Shown: positions 25,250-34,001 of the stretch, in pieces
How the letters are laid out: every line of letters begins with the position of its first letter
How positions within the stretch are numbered: the stretch's first letter is position 1
From: a virus
Strand: one strand, 5' to 3'
Length of the DNA stretch: 64,000 nucleotides
Virus record (IMG/VR): IMGVR_UViG_3300036944_001289
Location: 1 to 64,000 of that record
Translations under genes and position numbers: made by a program
The notes under the pieces: generated by a model
The model's input: only the letters and a program-made list of their open reading frames with translations
Told to the model about the DNA's origin: nothing
The model's database searches: none

Positions 25250-25489
25250 TCAAGTGCTTTTGTTGAAGAAATTTTCGTTAATACGTTTACTGTATTCATC
25301 TTGCATAGCTTTAGAATATGCAAATCTCCAGCGGACTAAATAGTCCATCTGTGGCTCGAACATCTTCTTTGTAACTTGATGTTTCCAACCTGGCTTACCA
25401 GGCATATCTTCCACAACATTTTCATACCATACAAGTCGTTCGAACCAATCTGGAATAGGTGGTGCGTGTGTTAGAAATTCAATATTCAT
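25250..25489 (-). CDS. Hypothetical protein, 79 aa
   Basis: Aromatic-rich small protein (PPIPDWFERLVWYENVVEDM). No family recognised. ATGA-type overlap with the gene upstream. Confidence 0.55.
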   Translation of the reverse strand: MNIEFLTHAPPIPDWFERLVWYENVVEDMPGKPGWKHQVTKKMFEPQMDYLVRWRFAYSKAMQDEYSKRINENFFNKST

Positions 25490-25695
25490 TGTTTAATTTT
25501 CTTTCTAAGAACGGATTGTGAGCAATGACCATTAAGATAATCTAATACCCAATCACTATCATATTCATTACTGTTATTAGGATCAATATTGAGTAGTTTA
25601 CATGCTTTATCTTCAATTTCTATAAGAGAATTCAGATGAGCTCTATAATTCTCTTTAAGCGATGTTAATTCTTTACTTTGTTGTTTTTGATTCAT
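25486..25695 (-). CDS. Hypothetical protein, 69 aa
   Basis: Charged helical protein. It sits between the metallopeptidase-VWA gene (2-nt gap) and the 79-aa gene, in one transcript with the MoxR pair. Confidence 0.55.
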   Translation of the reverse strand: MNQKQQSKELTSLKENYRAHLNSLIEIEDKACKLLNIDPNNSNEYDSDWVLDYLNGHCSQSVLRKKIKQ

Positions 25696-25697
25696 AA

Positions 25698-26951
25698 TTA
25701 TTCGTAGTCAGATAACTTAAATATTTTAGACTCTTTTGGTATATAATGTCTATAATTATCAGATAAAAACCAGTACCAACGTTCTGGCTTCTCTGGTTTA
25801 ACTGTATCACCATAACCATCAGTGATTAAAAATACAGCTTTAGGGTATTTAATCTTTTCAGATTTAATAGTATTTTGTATCTTAGATTCTATAATACTAA
25901 AAGAAGTACCTCCACCGCCGTACACTTTATTCTGTTTGATATCAATCTCTACAACAGAGGTATCAAAGCAAAATAAACGAACATTAAACCTATTAGGATT
26001 TAAACTACGTGCAGCAGTAAAGAAGCGATCTTTTAACCCAATACAAGAACCAGATGTATCTAAAAAGAACCATACATCAATCTTATGATTGTCTTTAAAA
26101 TCATCTAAGATCCAATTCTCAGTAGGTAGTGATATATCACTAGATAGTAATTGAGAGTATTTAGGAGTTACTCTCTCCCATCGTTCTAACGTATTGATAG
26201 TATCTTTATTAAACTGACTTTCCCATTTCTTAATAACAGTCTCCCACTTGTACTTCTTTTTTCTTAACGAATTTACAGTAAGCCATGAACCTGTGCCTTT
26301 ACCTGCAGCAGAGTTCTTTAATTTTTGCGTATCAACAGTTGATGGTAGTTTATTGGTAAATGATTCATCTAGTTTATCAAGAATACCAGAAGCATCTATC
26401 AAATCTTTCATCTGTTGTTGCTGTTCGGGAGTTAATACTTTATGAGAGTCTATAGCAAAGTATTTGTTCTCTTTATCTTTAGGTAGTCTATTAAAATAGT
26501 ATTCTGTAGATTGATTAGGTAAGCAATTTTTATCATTTTTGAATACCGTATCCATCCAGCAACCTTTTTCACTTAGATCATTATTCAGTTCAATTCTCTT
26601 AAAACTAAATGAACTTACTAAAGTCTCGTTAATAACTACATCGGCAGCTATATTCATATTACTAAATTCTTGTGTACCTATATACTCAGAGAATCTATAA
26701 CCATGCTCTAATAGAATGTGTAAAATCTCATGACAAACTAAAAAGAGTTTAGTTTCTTCGTTTAGAGAATTCCAAAAATCTTCATTTATCATCAAGTTAA
26801 GATGATTGCCTTGATCATCAAAGGTAATCGCAGCAGTAGGTAAATCATCAAACTTACCTACTATGGGGTTACCTATATCCCAAAAAGCTCTAAAGAAATA
26901 GTGATAACTTTGGAGCTTTTGAGATATTTCTAACCGTTCTTGATAGTTCAT
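25698..26951 (-). CDS. Metallopeptidase-like VWA protein (DUF2201 type)
   Basis: The 417-residue protein has an N-terminal putative metallopeptidase domain with CHEILHILLEHG near residue 74 (HExxH-type zinc site) and a C-terminal VWA-like domain with a MIDAS motif LDTSGSC near 300 and FLITDGYGD near 374. This two-domain layout is the VWA-like partner of MoxR ATPases. Its start overlaps the MoxR stop by 4 bp. The pair probably forms a chaperone that loads metals or remodels a protein complex. Confidence 0.85.
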   Translation of the reverse strand: MNYQERLEISQKLQSYHYFFRAFWDIGNPIVGKFDDLPTAAITFDDQGNHLNLMINEDFWNSLNEETKLFLVCHEILHILLEHGYRFSEYIGTQEFSNMNIAADVVINETLVSSFSFKRIELNNDLSEKGCWMDTVFKNDKNCLPNQSTEYYFNRLPKDKENKYFAIDSHKVLTPEQQQQMKDLIDASGILDKLDESFTNKLPSTVDTQKLKNSAAGKGTGSWLTVNSLRKKKYKWETVIKKWESQFNKDTINTLERWERVTPKYSQLLSSDISLPTENWILDDFKDNHKIDVWFFLDTSGSCIGLKDRFFTAARSLNPNRFNVRLFCFDTSVVEIDIKQNKVYGGGGTSFSIIESKIQNTIKSEKIKYPKAVFLITDGYGDTVKPEKPERWYWFLSDNYRHYIPKESKIFKLSDYE

Positions 26952-28522
26952 TTTATATTAGAAGATAGAGCAACAAGCATACTAGCCTCGTTTACTTTCT
27001 TTTCAAAGTCTTCAGATATAATAACACTCGTTTCATCTGAATCACCCCGTAAATAGTTTATAAATTCGTTATAGTGTGTATCTCCAATCTTAGCCTTATT
27101 AATATGTATCTGGGATCTTATTTGCTTTTGCTCATCTGTATTTAGCTTTTGTTTAGCTAACATACAGCATGTACCAATTAGAGGTAGTAGTTTAGATTTA
27201 TATTTAGTAAATGTGGTGGTTTGAAACGATCCAACCATAGTACATGTAAAGTTAATTACATCATAATGATTGGGTACATTACTCCAAGACTTAACTAAGT
27301 CCTCCATTAGACTTATATAAACGTTAGTACCTAGACTTCTATATACAGTAAAATCTATCTTCTTAGTTTTGCCTGCTACTAATATAGCAGGATTAACTGA
27401 GAATAAATCGTTTGTTGTGACTGAAGGTGGTAAAGATGTAAGTAGGTTGTTGGTAGATTGAGTTGTAATCTCAAACTTACTAATATCGAGATTTTGCGCT
27501 TCTAGTAGCTTAAGAACCTTTAATAAATCATTATTCATAGTTGAATTTGATACCGCTGTAATTGCAGCAGTAAAGGTTACATCCTTCTTTAACCCCTGTA
27601 ATATAGCATAGTTCTTATAAATACCACTATTCTTTATATTAGCACAGATATACTCTTGCTTGAGGTATTTATGGAATTTCCAGAAACGAGGCTCATTCAA
27701 CTTATCCTTATACTTGAGATAGTTCTGATCACCGAGTAAGAATAGCTTCATTACATCTTCTGTAGGATTAGCAAATACACTATGTAACAATGCGTCTTCT
27801 TTCTTGGTAGCAAGTTTAGTTACAAGATCTTTTGTATTAGCTGATACCGGTAGAAGATCATATACATCTCCTCCTTTATTGAAAAACTCTCCAATATAAT
27901 CTAATCTACGAGGACTTAGAATCTTCTTAGCATCATCTGATTGATCTTTCCACCAGTTAATAAGAATATTACCATGATGATCACCATACTTATCTACAAA
28001 GTATTTCTTATCAGGAGCATTTGGAAGCTCAACAATAACATGAAAACGGTCGAGTTGTGCAGGATCAAGTTGCTCTACATCATAGTCTTGTGAGTTAGCA
28101 TCGCTATCAGACTTAGGTGGATTAATAGCAGCCCAAACCATCTTAAGCTTAGGAAACTTACGACCGTTAATTGACTTAAACTGTTGAAGCTCAAGAAGAG
28201 CGTTCTTTACAAGTTTATGAGTTCTATTATATTCGTCAATAAATAATGCTTCAATATCTTCATCAAGGTTAGAAGGTAGAATAAAATCCATCTTCTCTTG
28301 ACCTTCTGCACCTCTTACTTTTGGGATACCAATCAAATGAATCCAAGGATCAAGAGTAGAACCAGAAAAATAAGCAAACTTAAGATTATTGCGTTTAAAT
28401 GCATCTATAACGCGCTGTGTCTTGCCAACACCCTTCTCGCCAATAAGAAGAACATTTACACCAAGTTGAACCCATTGATCGAGTTTAGCAGGGGTAGCAT
28501 TTACTTTATTGAATTGTAGCAT
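26948..28522 (-). CDS. MoxR-type AAA+ ATPase
   Basis: The 524-residue protein has Walker A GEKGVGKT near residue 28, Walker B ALFIDEYNR near 92, sensor 1 WAAINPP near 131 and QLDPAQLDRF near 152, with the short N-terminus typical of MoxR. A 300-residue helical C-terminal extension is unusual for MoxR and may bind the partner. It is coupled to a metallopeptidase-VWA gene, the classical MoxR-VWA gene pair. Confidence 0.85.
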   Translation of the reverse strand: MLQFNKVNATPAKLDQWVQLGVNVLLIGEKGVGKTQRVIDAFKRNNLKFAYFSGSTLDPWIHLIGIPKVRGAEGQEKMDFILPSNLDEDIEALFIDEYNRTHKLVKNALLELQQFKSINGRKFPKLKMVWAAINPPKSDSDANSQDYDVEQLDPAQLDRFHVIVELPNAPDKKYFVDKYGDHHGNILINWWKDQSDDAKKILSPRRLDYIGEFFNKGGDVYDLLPVSANTKDLVTKLATKKEDALLHSVFANPTEDVMKLFLLGDQNYLKYKDKLNEPRFWKFHKYLKQEYICANIKNSGIYKNYAILQGLKKDVTFTAAITAVSNSTMNNDLLKVLKLLEAQNLDISKFEITTQSTNNLLTSLPPSVTTNDLFSVNPAILVAGKTKKIDFTVYRSLGTNVYISLMEDLVKSWSNVPNHYDVINFTCTMVGSFQTTTFTKYKSKLLPLIGTCCMLAKQKLNTDEQKQIRSQIHINKAKIGDTHYNEFINYLRGDSDETSVIISEDFEKKVNEASMLVALSSNIK

Positions 28523-28523
28523 A

Positions 28524-28543
28524 ATGTATAATAATATTGTTCC
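28524..28543 (-). promoter_or_regulatory. GGAAC promoter-like motif
   Basis: Reads GGAACAATATTATTATACAT, 21 nt before the MoxR start. Confidence 0.5.
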
Positions 28544-28554
28544 AGGTTACATTT

Positions 28555-28869
28555 TTAAGCCGTGACTTGAACATAATTTGAGTGTTCAATAATTTCAGCT
28601 TCGGCTTGAGCAAGAGCTTGCTCTAATTTTTCTATTTGACTTCTCAGTTCACTATTTTCTTCATCAAGTTTATCACGTTCATCGGTAACATCACTTAACT
28701 TGCTTTCAAGTCTTCCAGCTTCTACTTCCCATTCACGTCCCCATTCCCGTAATTCTTCATGAATACTTCGTGCCTTTTCTACTTCATGCCTTACTGTATT
28801 AGCTGCTTGTTCAGCTGCACTGATAGCCTCATCGAGATGCGGACAACTATATTTAGGTTCTTTTGTCAT
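28555..28869 (-). CDS. Coiled-coil protein, 104 aa
   Basis: Heptad-like pattern throughout (EAISAAEQAANTVRHEVEKA, later LESKLSDVTDERDKLDEEN), so a long coiled coil is likely. Base composition is visibly more G+C-rich than neighbours, and GGAGG lies 8 nt before the start, unlike most genes here. Confidence 0.65.
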   Translation of the reverse strand: MTKEPKYSCPHLDEAISAAEQAANTVRHEVEKARSIHEELREWGREWEVEAGRLESKLSDVTDERDKLDEENSELRSQIEKLEQALAQAEAEIIEHSNYVQVTA

Positions 28870-29165
28870 TTACCATCCTCCCAAAGATTTAAAGTTTTAA
28901 GAAAAGCCTCGGCGCGTTGGGTGGCGGTGGCAAATATATCTGCACCTGCAAGAACATAAACAAGTTCTGTTCGGTATCGTTCACGTTGCATAGGATCGAG
29001 CACCTTCTCCGCCTCGTGCATGGCATCCAGACTGTTGAAATAATCCGGTGGTTCTTTTAGATAACCTCCGCTACCGGAGTGATACCAACTATAGTCTTCT
29101 CGGTGCTTCAGAAACTTCCACCCGCAGGCGTGAGTGATGGCTAAGTTTTGTTCTTGTTGGTTCAT
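28866..29165 (-). CDS. Hypothetical protein, 99 aa
   Basis: The segment DALHA-like LDAMHEAEKVLDPMQRERY and an N-terminal TRP-containing stretch resemble short phage 'phage ABA sandwich'-type proteins (HACGWKF...GYLKEPPDYFNSLDAM). This family call is tentative. G+C-rich like its neighbour at 28.6 kb, with a 4-bp overlap. Confidence 0.55.
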   Translation of the reverse strand: MNQQEQNLAITHACGWKFLKHREDYSWYHSGSGGYLKEPPDYFNSLDAMHEAEKVLDPMQRERYRTELVYVLAGADIFATATQRAEAFLKTLNLWEDGK

Positions 29166-29168
29166 ACA

Positions 29169-29357
29169 TCAACATTCAAATTCTTGTAGAGCTTGACTTA
29201 AATTATATAGTGCTTGTACAGGTACAGTTATAGTAGCATCATCACTGGATAGATTGACATACTTATTATTATCAGGGTTTGTTGTTATAACATACTCGAT
29301 ATGTTCTGAACCAGTATCTGCGACTAATTTAATTGTTTTAGTTTTTGTAATTTGCAT
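29169..29357 (-). CDS. Hypothetical protein, 62 aa
   Basis: Beta-rich small protein without recognised motif. A GGAA-type motif lies 16 nt upstream. Confidence 0.5.
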   Translation of the reverse strand: MQITKTKTIKLVADTGSEHIEYVITTNPDNNKYVNLSSDDATITVPVQALYNLSQALQEFEC

Positions 29358-29373
29358 ATTATATTGTATTTCC
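29354..29373 (-). promoter_or_regulatory. GGAA-type promoter-like motif
   Basis: Reads GGAAATACAATATAATATGC and runs into the start codon at 29357. Confidence 0.35.
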
Positions 29374-29772
29374 TGTTTCTAAAATTACCTTCCAGAATTC
29401 CTCTGGAAGGATTACATTAATTGGAATACACCACTTTGCAAAAAGCTTTGCAATTTGTTCCACTTTATAACCAGCTAATCCACAGCCTATCTTAGTAACA
29501 ATAAATTCATACTGTCTATTATTGTCAGCGAAATTCAAGAAAGTAAAGATCTCCGCTTCTATATCTACAAGAGATAATGTATTTACTTCAAAGTCTTTTG
29601 TAGGTAAAGCATAAGATTGCCCTTGTAATCCTCTACCTACACCATATCTTGCACCATATTTATTAAGTGCAATTTTAGCAGCACCCTTTCCGTGCCTACC
29701 AGCGAGGTTAGAACCGAATACAAACACCTGATTCGGTTCTAACCTATTAACATTCTCTGGTGTATATTTCAT
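29359..29772 (-). CDS. Macro-domain-like protein
   Basis: The 137-residue protein has VFVFGSNLAGRHGKGAA near residue 16, GQSYALPTKD near 51 and IVTKIGCGLAGYKV near 91. These match the glycine-rich ligand loops of small phage and bacterial proteins with a macro-like fold. Macro domains bind or hydrolyse ADP-ribose derivatives. With PRPP synthetase and NAMPT in the same genome, action on an ADP-ribose species is plausible but not shown. Overlaps the upstream gene by 4 bp. Confidence 0.7.
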   Translation of the reverse strand: MKYTPENVNRLEPNQVFVFGSNLAGRHGKGAAKIALNKYGARYGVGRGLQGQSYALPTKDFEVNTLSLVDIEAEIFTFLNFADNNRQYEFIVTKIGCGLAGYKVEQIAKLFAKWCIPINVILPEEFWKVILETGNTI

Positions 29773-30158
29773 CCGGTTATGATAAGTACTTTTGTACCAG
29801 ATACAAGTTTCCTATTTAAAGATGTGCTCTGAATAAAGATATCGTAATCTACGGTATGTAGTGGTGTTACTCTTGTAGTTTCTTCAGATATACCTAAAAG
29901 GGATCGAGCATATACACCTTGAAACACATCTTTAGTTTTTTTATTTTGAATAAAAATCTGCTTATGTTTTTGTATGATCTCTTGCTTAGTTAACATGTAA
30001 AAAGTGCTACCTTTTACATAAGGGTTACCTGTAACACTTGCAACAAAATCATCGATTCTAGATGTACAATTAACTAGTGTAACTATGTATTCATTAGGAG
30101 GTACAACCGTTAAACAGTCCTTAACTGCATCATCTGTAACTTTTTGCGTAAATCTCAT
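29769..30158 (-). CDS. Hypothetical protein, 129 aa
   Basis: Mixed alpha/beta protein with no recognised domain. 4-bp overlaps on both sides place it in the coupled run 30439-29359 with the macro-like protein. Confidence 0.55.
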   Translation of the reverse strand: MRFTQKVTDDAVKDCLTVVPPNEYIVTLVNCTSRIDDFVASVTGNPYVKGSTFYMLTKQEIIQKHKQIFIQNKKTKDVFQGVYARSLLGISEETTRVTPLHTVDYDIFIQSTSLNRKLVSGTKVLIITG

Positions 30159-30439
30159 TTAGATTTCTTAGTAGCTTTAGTATTTAAAGAATCTATTTTT
30201 TCAAGAACAGCTACCACTCCAGTACTCTCTCGACTCTTAGAATTGCTTGTATCGATTTTAACTGCAAAATATTTTGCAAGATCTCGCATTTCATGAGCTT
30301 TTAACTCATTCTTACGATAGTCTATGTTGTAAACCACCATAGACTCTATCATACGTTTAAGTATGCGTTTAAATCCATGTGAGGCAAATCTTTTTTGTTT
30401 TGCGAAACTATTTTTTTCTTGTGAATTGTCTTTGTTCAT
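30155..30439 (-). CDS. Hypothetical basic protein, 94 aa
   Basis: Strongly basic N-terminal half (KQKRFASHGFKRILKRM) followed by a helical, Ser/Lys-rich end. May bind nucleic acid. Coupled by overlaps at both ends. Confidence 0.55.
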   Translation of the reverse strand: MNKDNSQEKNSFAKQKRFASHGFKRILKRMIESMVVYNIDYRKNELKAHEMRDLAKYFAVKIDTSNSKSRESTGVVAVLEKIDSLNTKATKKSK

Positions 30440-30516
30440 AAATTTGAATAATTATTTAGCAGGCTCATTAATACAAGTAATCCAAAGATTGTATTTTTGT
30501 AATCCAATCTCTCCAT
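30436..30516 (-). CDS. Small hydrophobic peptide, 26 aa
   Basis: ATG at 30516 follows an unusually good Shine-Dalgarno (GAGGAAAA) and the TGA overlaps the next start as ATGA. The peptide has a short hydrophobic stretch (TIFGLLVLMSLL). It may be a real microprotein or a leader peptide for coupling. Confidence 0.45.
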   Translation of the reverse strand: MERLDYKNTIFGLLVLMSLLNNYSNL

Positions 30517-30598
30517 TTTTCCTCTAAACGTGAGATCTATAGGTAGATTTGTTTTTTCTACTTTTAGAGAGACCACATTAAGTATATATCTTTTTTAC

Positions 30599-30760
30599 TC
30601 ATATTGATATTTTATTTTCGTTCCAAAGCATATTTGCGTATTCGCGTGCATCCTGAGATGACCAACCTTCATCTATACATTTCTTCCATGTTTCAAATAC
30701 AAATCTCTTATAATCAGGGTCTAGAAATAGATATGTAGCAGGTTTATTTTCTTTTACCAT
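30599..30760 (-). CDS. Hypothetical small protein, 53 aa
   Basis: Reads KPATYLFLDPDYKRFVFETW then a charged helix. It overlaps the stop of the preceding membrane protein gene by 7 bp. No family recognised. Confidence 0.6.
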   Translation of the reverse strand: MVKENKPATYLFLDPDYKRFVFETWKKCIDEGWSSQDAREYANMLWNENKISI

Positions 30761-30924
30761 AGCTTAAGATTTCTTCCATTATTTGCGATAATAAAAAAGC
30801 ATGTAATAATATGTACTAACCACCAGAACGTTCTGATAATAGCAGCAATATCTGCTTCTCTATCATCTTCGCTTATTTTATTACCCATTGTTTTAACCCA
30901 TATTATCCAAATGCGTTTTATCAT
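30754..30924 (-). CDS. Small membrane protein, 56 aa
   Basis: ATG at 30924 overlaps the DUF932 stop as ATGA. Polar N-terminal half, then a hydrophobic helix (RTFWWLVHIITCFFIIA). Probably single-pass inner membrane. Confidence 0.6.
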   Translation of the reverse strand: MIKRIWIIWVKTMGNKISEDDREADIAAIIRTFWWLVHIITCFFIIANNGRNLKLW

Positions 30925-31910
30925 ACCTTAGAAAGTATATTACTTCCTGAGCTAATATAATCAGCTGTTAGATCTTTGTCGGTGATTACATCCCAGAAGT
31001 TATTCTTGGCAGCGCGTCCAAGACCAAACTCAGATGATACAAACTGTGCACCAACGTTAACACCACTACCGCGTGTTGATTCATGAGTATAATAGTCTGT
31101 TACAGCGCTAAATGCATCAGCACAATTTTCACCACGATTACCAGCACCAGATGAGAATAGTTCAGTAAGACGATTTACCTTGTTCAAGAACTTTGTAGAG
31201 GGTTCTTTTTCAGGTGTTGTACGGTTCAACCAGCCAGTAAATAGATATTTTGCATCACGCTGTGTAAGTGGTTCAGCCATCAATCGTTCAAATTCAAGCT
31301 TGAAATTAGCTTGTGAGCCTAGATGAATATCAATAACCTCTTTAAAGTTTTCAATTCTTACTTCAATGTTACCTTTGTGAGGGATTCTGAGATTGATATC
31401 TCCAGATTTATTATTGAGATTTGCAGAGAATGTGTTATTGCATACCGTGCATATATTTGTATTATTTGCCCAGAGAACAGATGACTGGTCATGACCATTA
31501 CCAAAGTTTAAGTAGTCGTTAAACTCTCTGTTACCGATTTTATAAACTGATGTATCTTTTAGAGAGATAGATACAAATACCCTTCCTCGATTACAAACTG
31601 AACCCACCGATTCAATCTTTGCACCATCGATCTCTTTAAGCACATCTTTGATCATCTTCAAAAACTGCGTATTCGAGATAGGCTTATAAGTTTCTGCAAA
31701 CGGCTTACCGATAACTTTATTATCATCGGTTGCAGTCAGAATATAAAAATCGGTTTCAATACCATCACCAATGAATAGACGAGATGATTTAATCTCCCAT
31801 TCAGATAAAAAGCAATTATCAAGATCGATATGTTCTAATACTTGCGTCAGACCATGCCAAGCTTGCTTGATGCCTTGTTGTTTGTCTCGTTTTGTAATAT
31901 GGTGAGCCAT
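30921..31910 (-). CDS. DUF932-family phage/plasmid-like protein
   Basis: The 329-residue protein fits the DUF932 pattern: an N-terminal AWHGLTQVL, a central GRVFVSISL and DYLNFGNGHDQSSVLWANNT with VCNNTF, and a C-terminal GNRGENCADAFSAVTDYYTH. Members are common in large phages and plasmids; their function is unknown. A GGAAC motif lies 40 nt upstream, and two small genes follow by overlap. Confidence 0.82.
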   Translation of the reverse strand: MAHHITKRDKQQGIKQAWHGLTQVLEHIDLDNCFLSEWEIKSSRLFIGDGIETDFYILTATDDNKVIGKPFAETYKPISNTQFLKMIKDVLKEIDGAKIESVGSVCNRGRVFVSISLKDTSVYKIGNREFNDYLNFGNGHDQSSVLWANNTNICTVCNNTFSANLNNKSGDINLRIPHKGNIEVRIENFKEVIDIHLGSQANFKLEFERLMAEPLTQRDAKYLFTGWLNRTTPEKEPSTKFLNKVNRLTELFSSGAGNRGENCADAFSAVTDYYTHESTRGSGVNVGAQFVSSEFGLGRAAKNNFWDVITDKDLTADYISSGSNILSKV

Positions 31911-31930
31911 AATAATATGTTTGGTTGTAA

Positions 31931-31950
31931 AAACATATTATTAAAGTTCC
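31931..31950 (-). promoter_or_regulatory. GGAAC promoter-like motif
   Basis: Reads GGAACTTTAATAATATGTTT, 40 nt before the DUF932 start. Confidence 0.5.
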
Positions 31951-31965
31951 CGCGATTTAAAAATA

Positions 31966-32211
31966 TTATAGCCAAACCCTACACGGTGTTGCTGGTGTAA
32001 TGGTGTATTGCTGAAATACTTCAGGTAGTTCTGAACCATCTATTATACGTAAATTAACATGCCACCCAACAACACCGTCGATGTTGCCGATAACATCAAA
32101 TGCATATTTATGATTGAAGCTTACACTTCCTACAGTGTCAAGGTTACTAATAGATTGTAATATACCAATAAATGTATCTTCTGAATTAAATTTTAGGCAA
32201 TAATCGTTCAT
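31966..32211 (-). CDS. Hypothetical protein, 81 aa
   Basis: Beta-rich small protein that follows the tail-adhesin gene by a 4-bp overlap. This could make it a chaperone or accessory factor of that adhesin. No family recognised. Confidence 0.55.
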   Translation of the reverse strand: MNDYCLKFNSEDTFIGILQSISNLDTVGSVSFNHKYAFDVIGNIDGVVGWHVNLRIIDGSELPEVFQQYTITPATPCRVWL

Positions 32212-34001
32212 GTTGAGATAATTTGAATGCTAGCGTTGGGTAAGCGGCGGTTGTAAAAACGGATACGAGCAATGGTGCCGCACAAATTGCTGGTGCCGAT
32301 CAAAAGCTCCGTGTTTACGTTTGTCGTCGGCGAAACTGAGCTAGTCGTAGCGGCAGTCGCATTGTATGATTGTGCATGCCCAGACACATCCCACGCAAAG
32401 GCATACGCCATGCTGGACGACTGCGGAACTGCCGCGCTAGATCCGATAAACACGCCACCTCGAAAAACCTGAGTTTGATAATTCAAAGTGCTGCCGCCAT
32501 TGAGTAAGCCCCAGCGTTCGGCGCTAGGGCCAAATCTAAAGACGGACTCAAAACGAGGCGACGAAGGAAACGGAATAGGTGGCGGGGCATAATTAACTGC
32601 TATGGTTCCAGCTGCCTGCTTAAACCATGATGAGAAGTTGGGGCCCGTAATCGTGGCCACGTCGGCGGCGCGGGTGGCTGATGCGGTGGTTGTAGCGATG
32701 TAAGAAGTTACGAACGACCCTGCTTCCGCGCCCGCTCCCCAAATAAAAAGGCCGCTAGTTCCGTCGCCCGTGTAACTGGTATTAGTTCCGGTGTCAACCA
32801 GCTTTAAGTATAGCGTTCCGGTTGCTGTTGCATTTGCTGTTGCGGTTAGAACGCAGCGATAAAACCCATTGGGTAGAGCACTAATGGACGCCGTTGCAGC
32901 CGCCCCCGTTGAAACAACCGTCCCAGCGTCCGCGTCAAAAACAGCAGAAGCCCCCGCTGGGAAGCTAAACGGAAGCTCCATTGAGACGCGTGATCGTTCA
33001 GCCTTCTTTATGAAAATAGAAAACGTGTATGCTTGCCCAGATGTTACATTTATTGCTCGGCTAATTTCATGGCTACCTGTTGACGTGTCCTCAACCAACT
33101 TGTCCGCCGTAACCACCCCGTCTGGTGCTGTTGTAGCATTTGCAGAAATCGACAACCTTGTTTTTGTCCAGTAGGCGTCACTAAACTCTTCGCTTCTGGC
33201 AAAAAGGTTTGTCCGCGCCTCCTCGATAAGCAGGCCTTGAGACGCAAGCGTAACGGGATTATGTGCAAATCGTGGGCCATACACAGCAGAGGTAGTTGTT
33301 ATTATATATGCAGTTGGTGATGTACCCCTTTGAATCTGTGCACCATAAAGTAAAACTCCCGACACCCCATTACCTGTATAAGAAGTGGTATCATTATTAA
33401 CAAGGAGTATGTTTACACTTGAAGCCAAAACAGTGGAAGTCCCGGTAACGGATACCCTCCACCAATCGTTTGAAAACTGCTGCACAGACGCACTACCAAT
33501 AACCGAGCTTAAAGCGCCCGTGCTTAGGTCTACGTTTACTCTTCCAAAGCTGCCATTAGTGGCGTTAAACAACAAAAGTTGGCAGCTAGTCCGCCCCGCA
33601 GCTTTAATAAAGATCGAAAAAGTTTGAACACCTATGGCGGTGTTTAGTGTCTGAAAAATTTGATGATTACCACTCGCGGTGTTTTCTACAAAACTATAGG
33701 CAGCAAGACCGTCGGTAGGATCTAAGACGGTAGTTGGTGTCGCAGTTCCGTTTAATGTAGCCCAAGGCGCGGTATTAAACTCCCCGCTTCGTGTTAGTAG
33801 ATTCTCAGGAGCCCACTCAACCAAACCTGCAGGGCCGATGTTTGTTGCTCCACTTGAGCGTGAGAATGTTACTCTAGGTTCTAACGTTTTTGTTAGAGCA
33901 AAATTTAAATCTAAAGAAAGATAGTCATCGTAACCAATACCACCATCGGTATTGTTAAAGCTTAGACCATTAAATCCCGGTACTGTAGGAAATATTCTCA
34001 T
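32208..34001 (-). CDS. Tail fibre/adhesin with duplicated carbohydrate-binding-like domains
   Basis: The 597-residue protein has a short N-terminal phage-type part, two related beta-sandwich domains and a C-terminal LamG-like region. The domains lie at about 85-240 (ENLLTRSGEFN ... SFSIFIKAAGRTS ... DTTSYTGNGVSG) and 265-445 (TNLFARSEEFS ... FSIFIKKAERSR ... NTSYTGDGTSG). The C-terminal region (450-597) ends in RIRFYNRRL. The duplicated module is typical of phage receptor-binding and depolymerase-associated proteins. DNA for the second domain and C-terminus (about 32.2-33.3 kb) is clearly more G+C-rich than the rest of the window, suggesting transfer from another source. Confidence 0.75.
   Translation of the reverse strand: MRIFPTVPGFNGLSFNNTDGGIGYDDYLSLDLNFALTKTLEPRVTFSRSSGATNIGPAGLVEWAPENLLTRSGEFNTAPWATLNGTATPTTVLDPTDGLAAYSFVENTASGNHQIFQTLNTAIGVQTFSIFIKAAGRTSCQLLLFNATNGSFGRVNVDLSTGALSSVIGSASVQQFSNDWWRVSVTGTSTVLASSVNILLVNNDTTSYTGNGVSGVLLYGAQIQRGTSPTAYIITTTSAVYGPRFAHNPVTLASQGLLIEEARTNLFARSEEFSDAYWTKTRLSISANATTAPDGVVTADKLVEDTSTGSHEISRAINVTSGQAYTFSIFIKKAERSRVSMELPFSFPAGASAVFDADAGTVVSTGAAATASISALPNGFYRCVLTATANATATGTLYLKLVDTGTNTSYTGDGTSGLFIWGAGAEAGSFVTSYIATTTASATRAADVATITGPNFSSWFKQAAGTIAVNYAPPPIPFPSSPRFESVFRFGPSAERWGLLNGGSTLNYQTQVFRGGVFIGSSAAVPQSSSMAYAFAWDVSGHAQSYNATAATTSSVSPTTNVNTELLIGTSNLCGTIARIRFYNRRLPNASIQIIST

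Noticed and set aside
30561-30602. 12-codon ORF starting ATGAGTAAAAAA after the 53-aa gene
   Set aside because: It is too short to support, despite the ATGA overlap.
33050-33280. Second ORF inside the G+C-rich part of the adhesin gene
   Set aside because: Composition alone keeps frames open there; the product is low-complexity and overlaps the adhesin fully.
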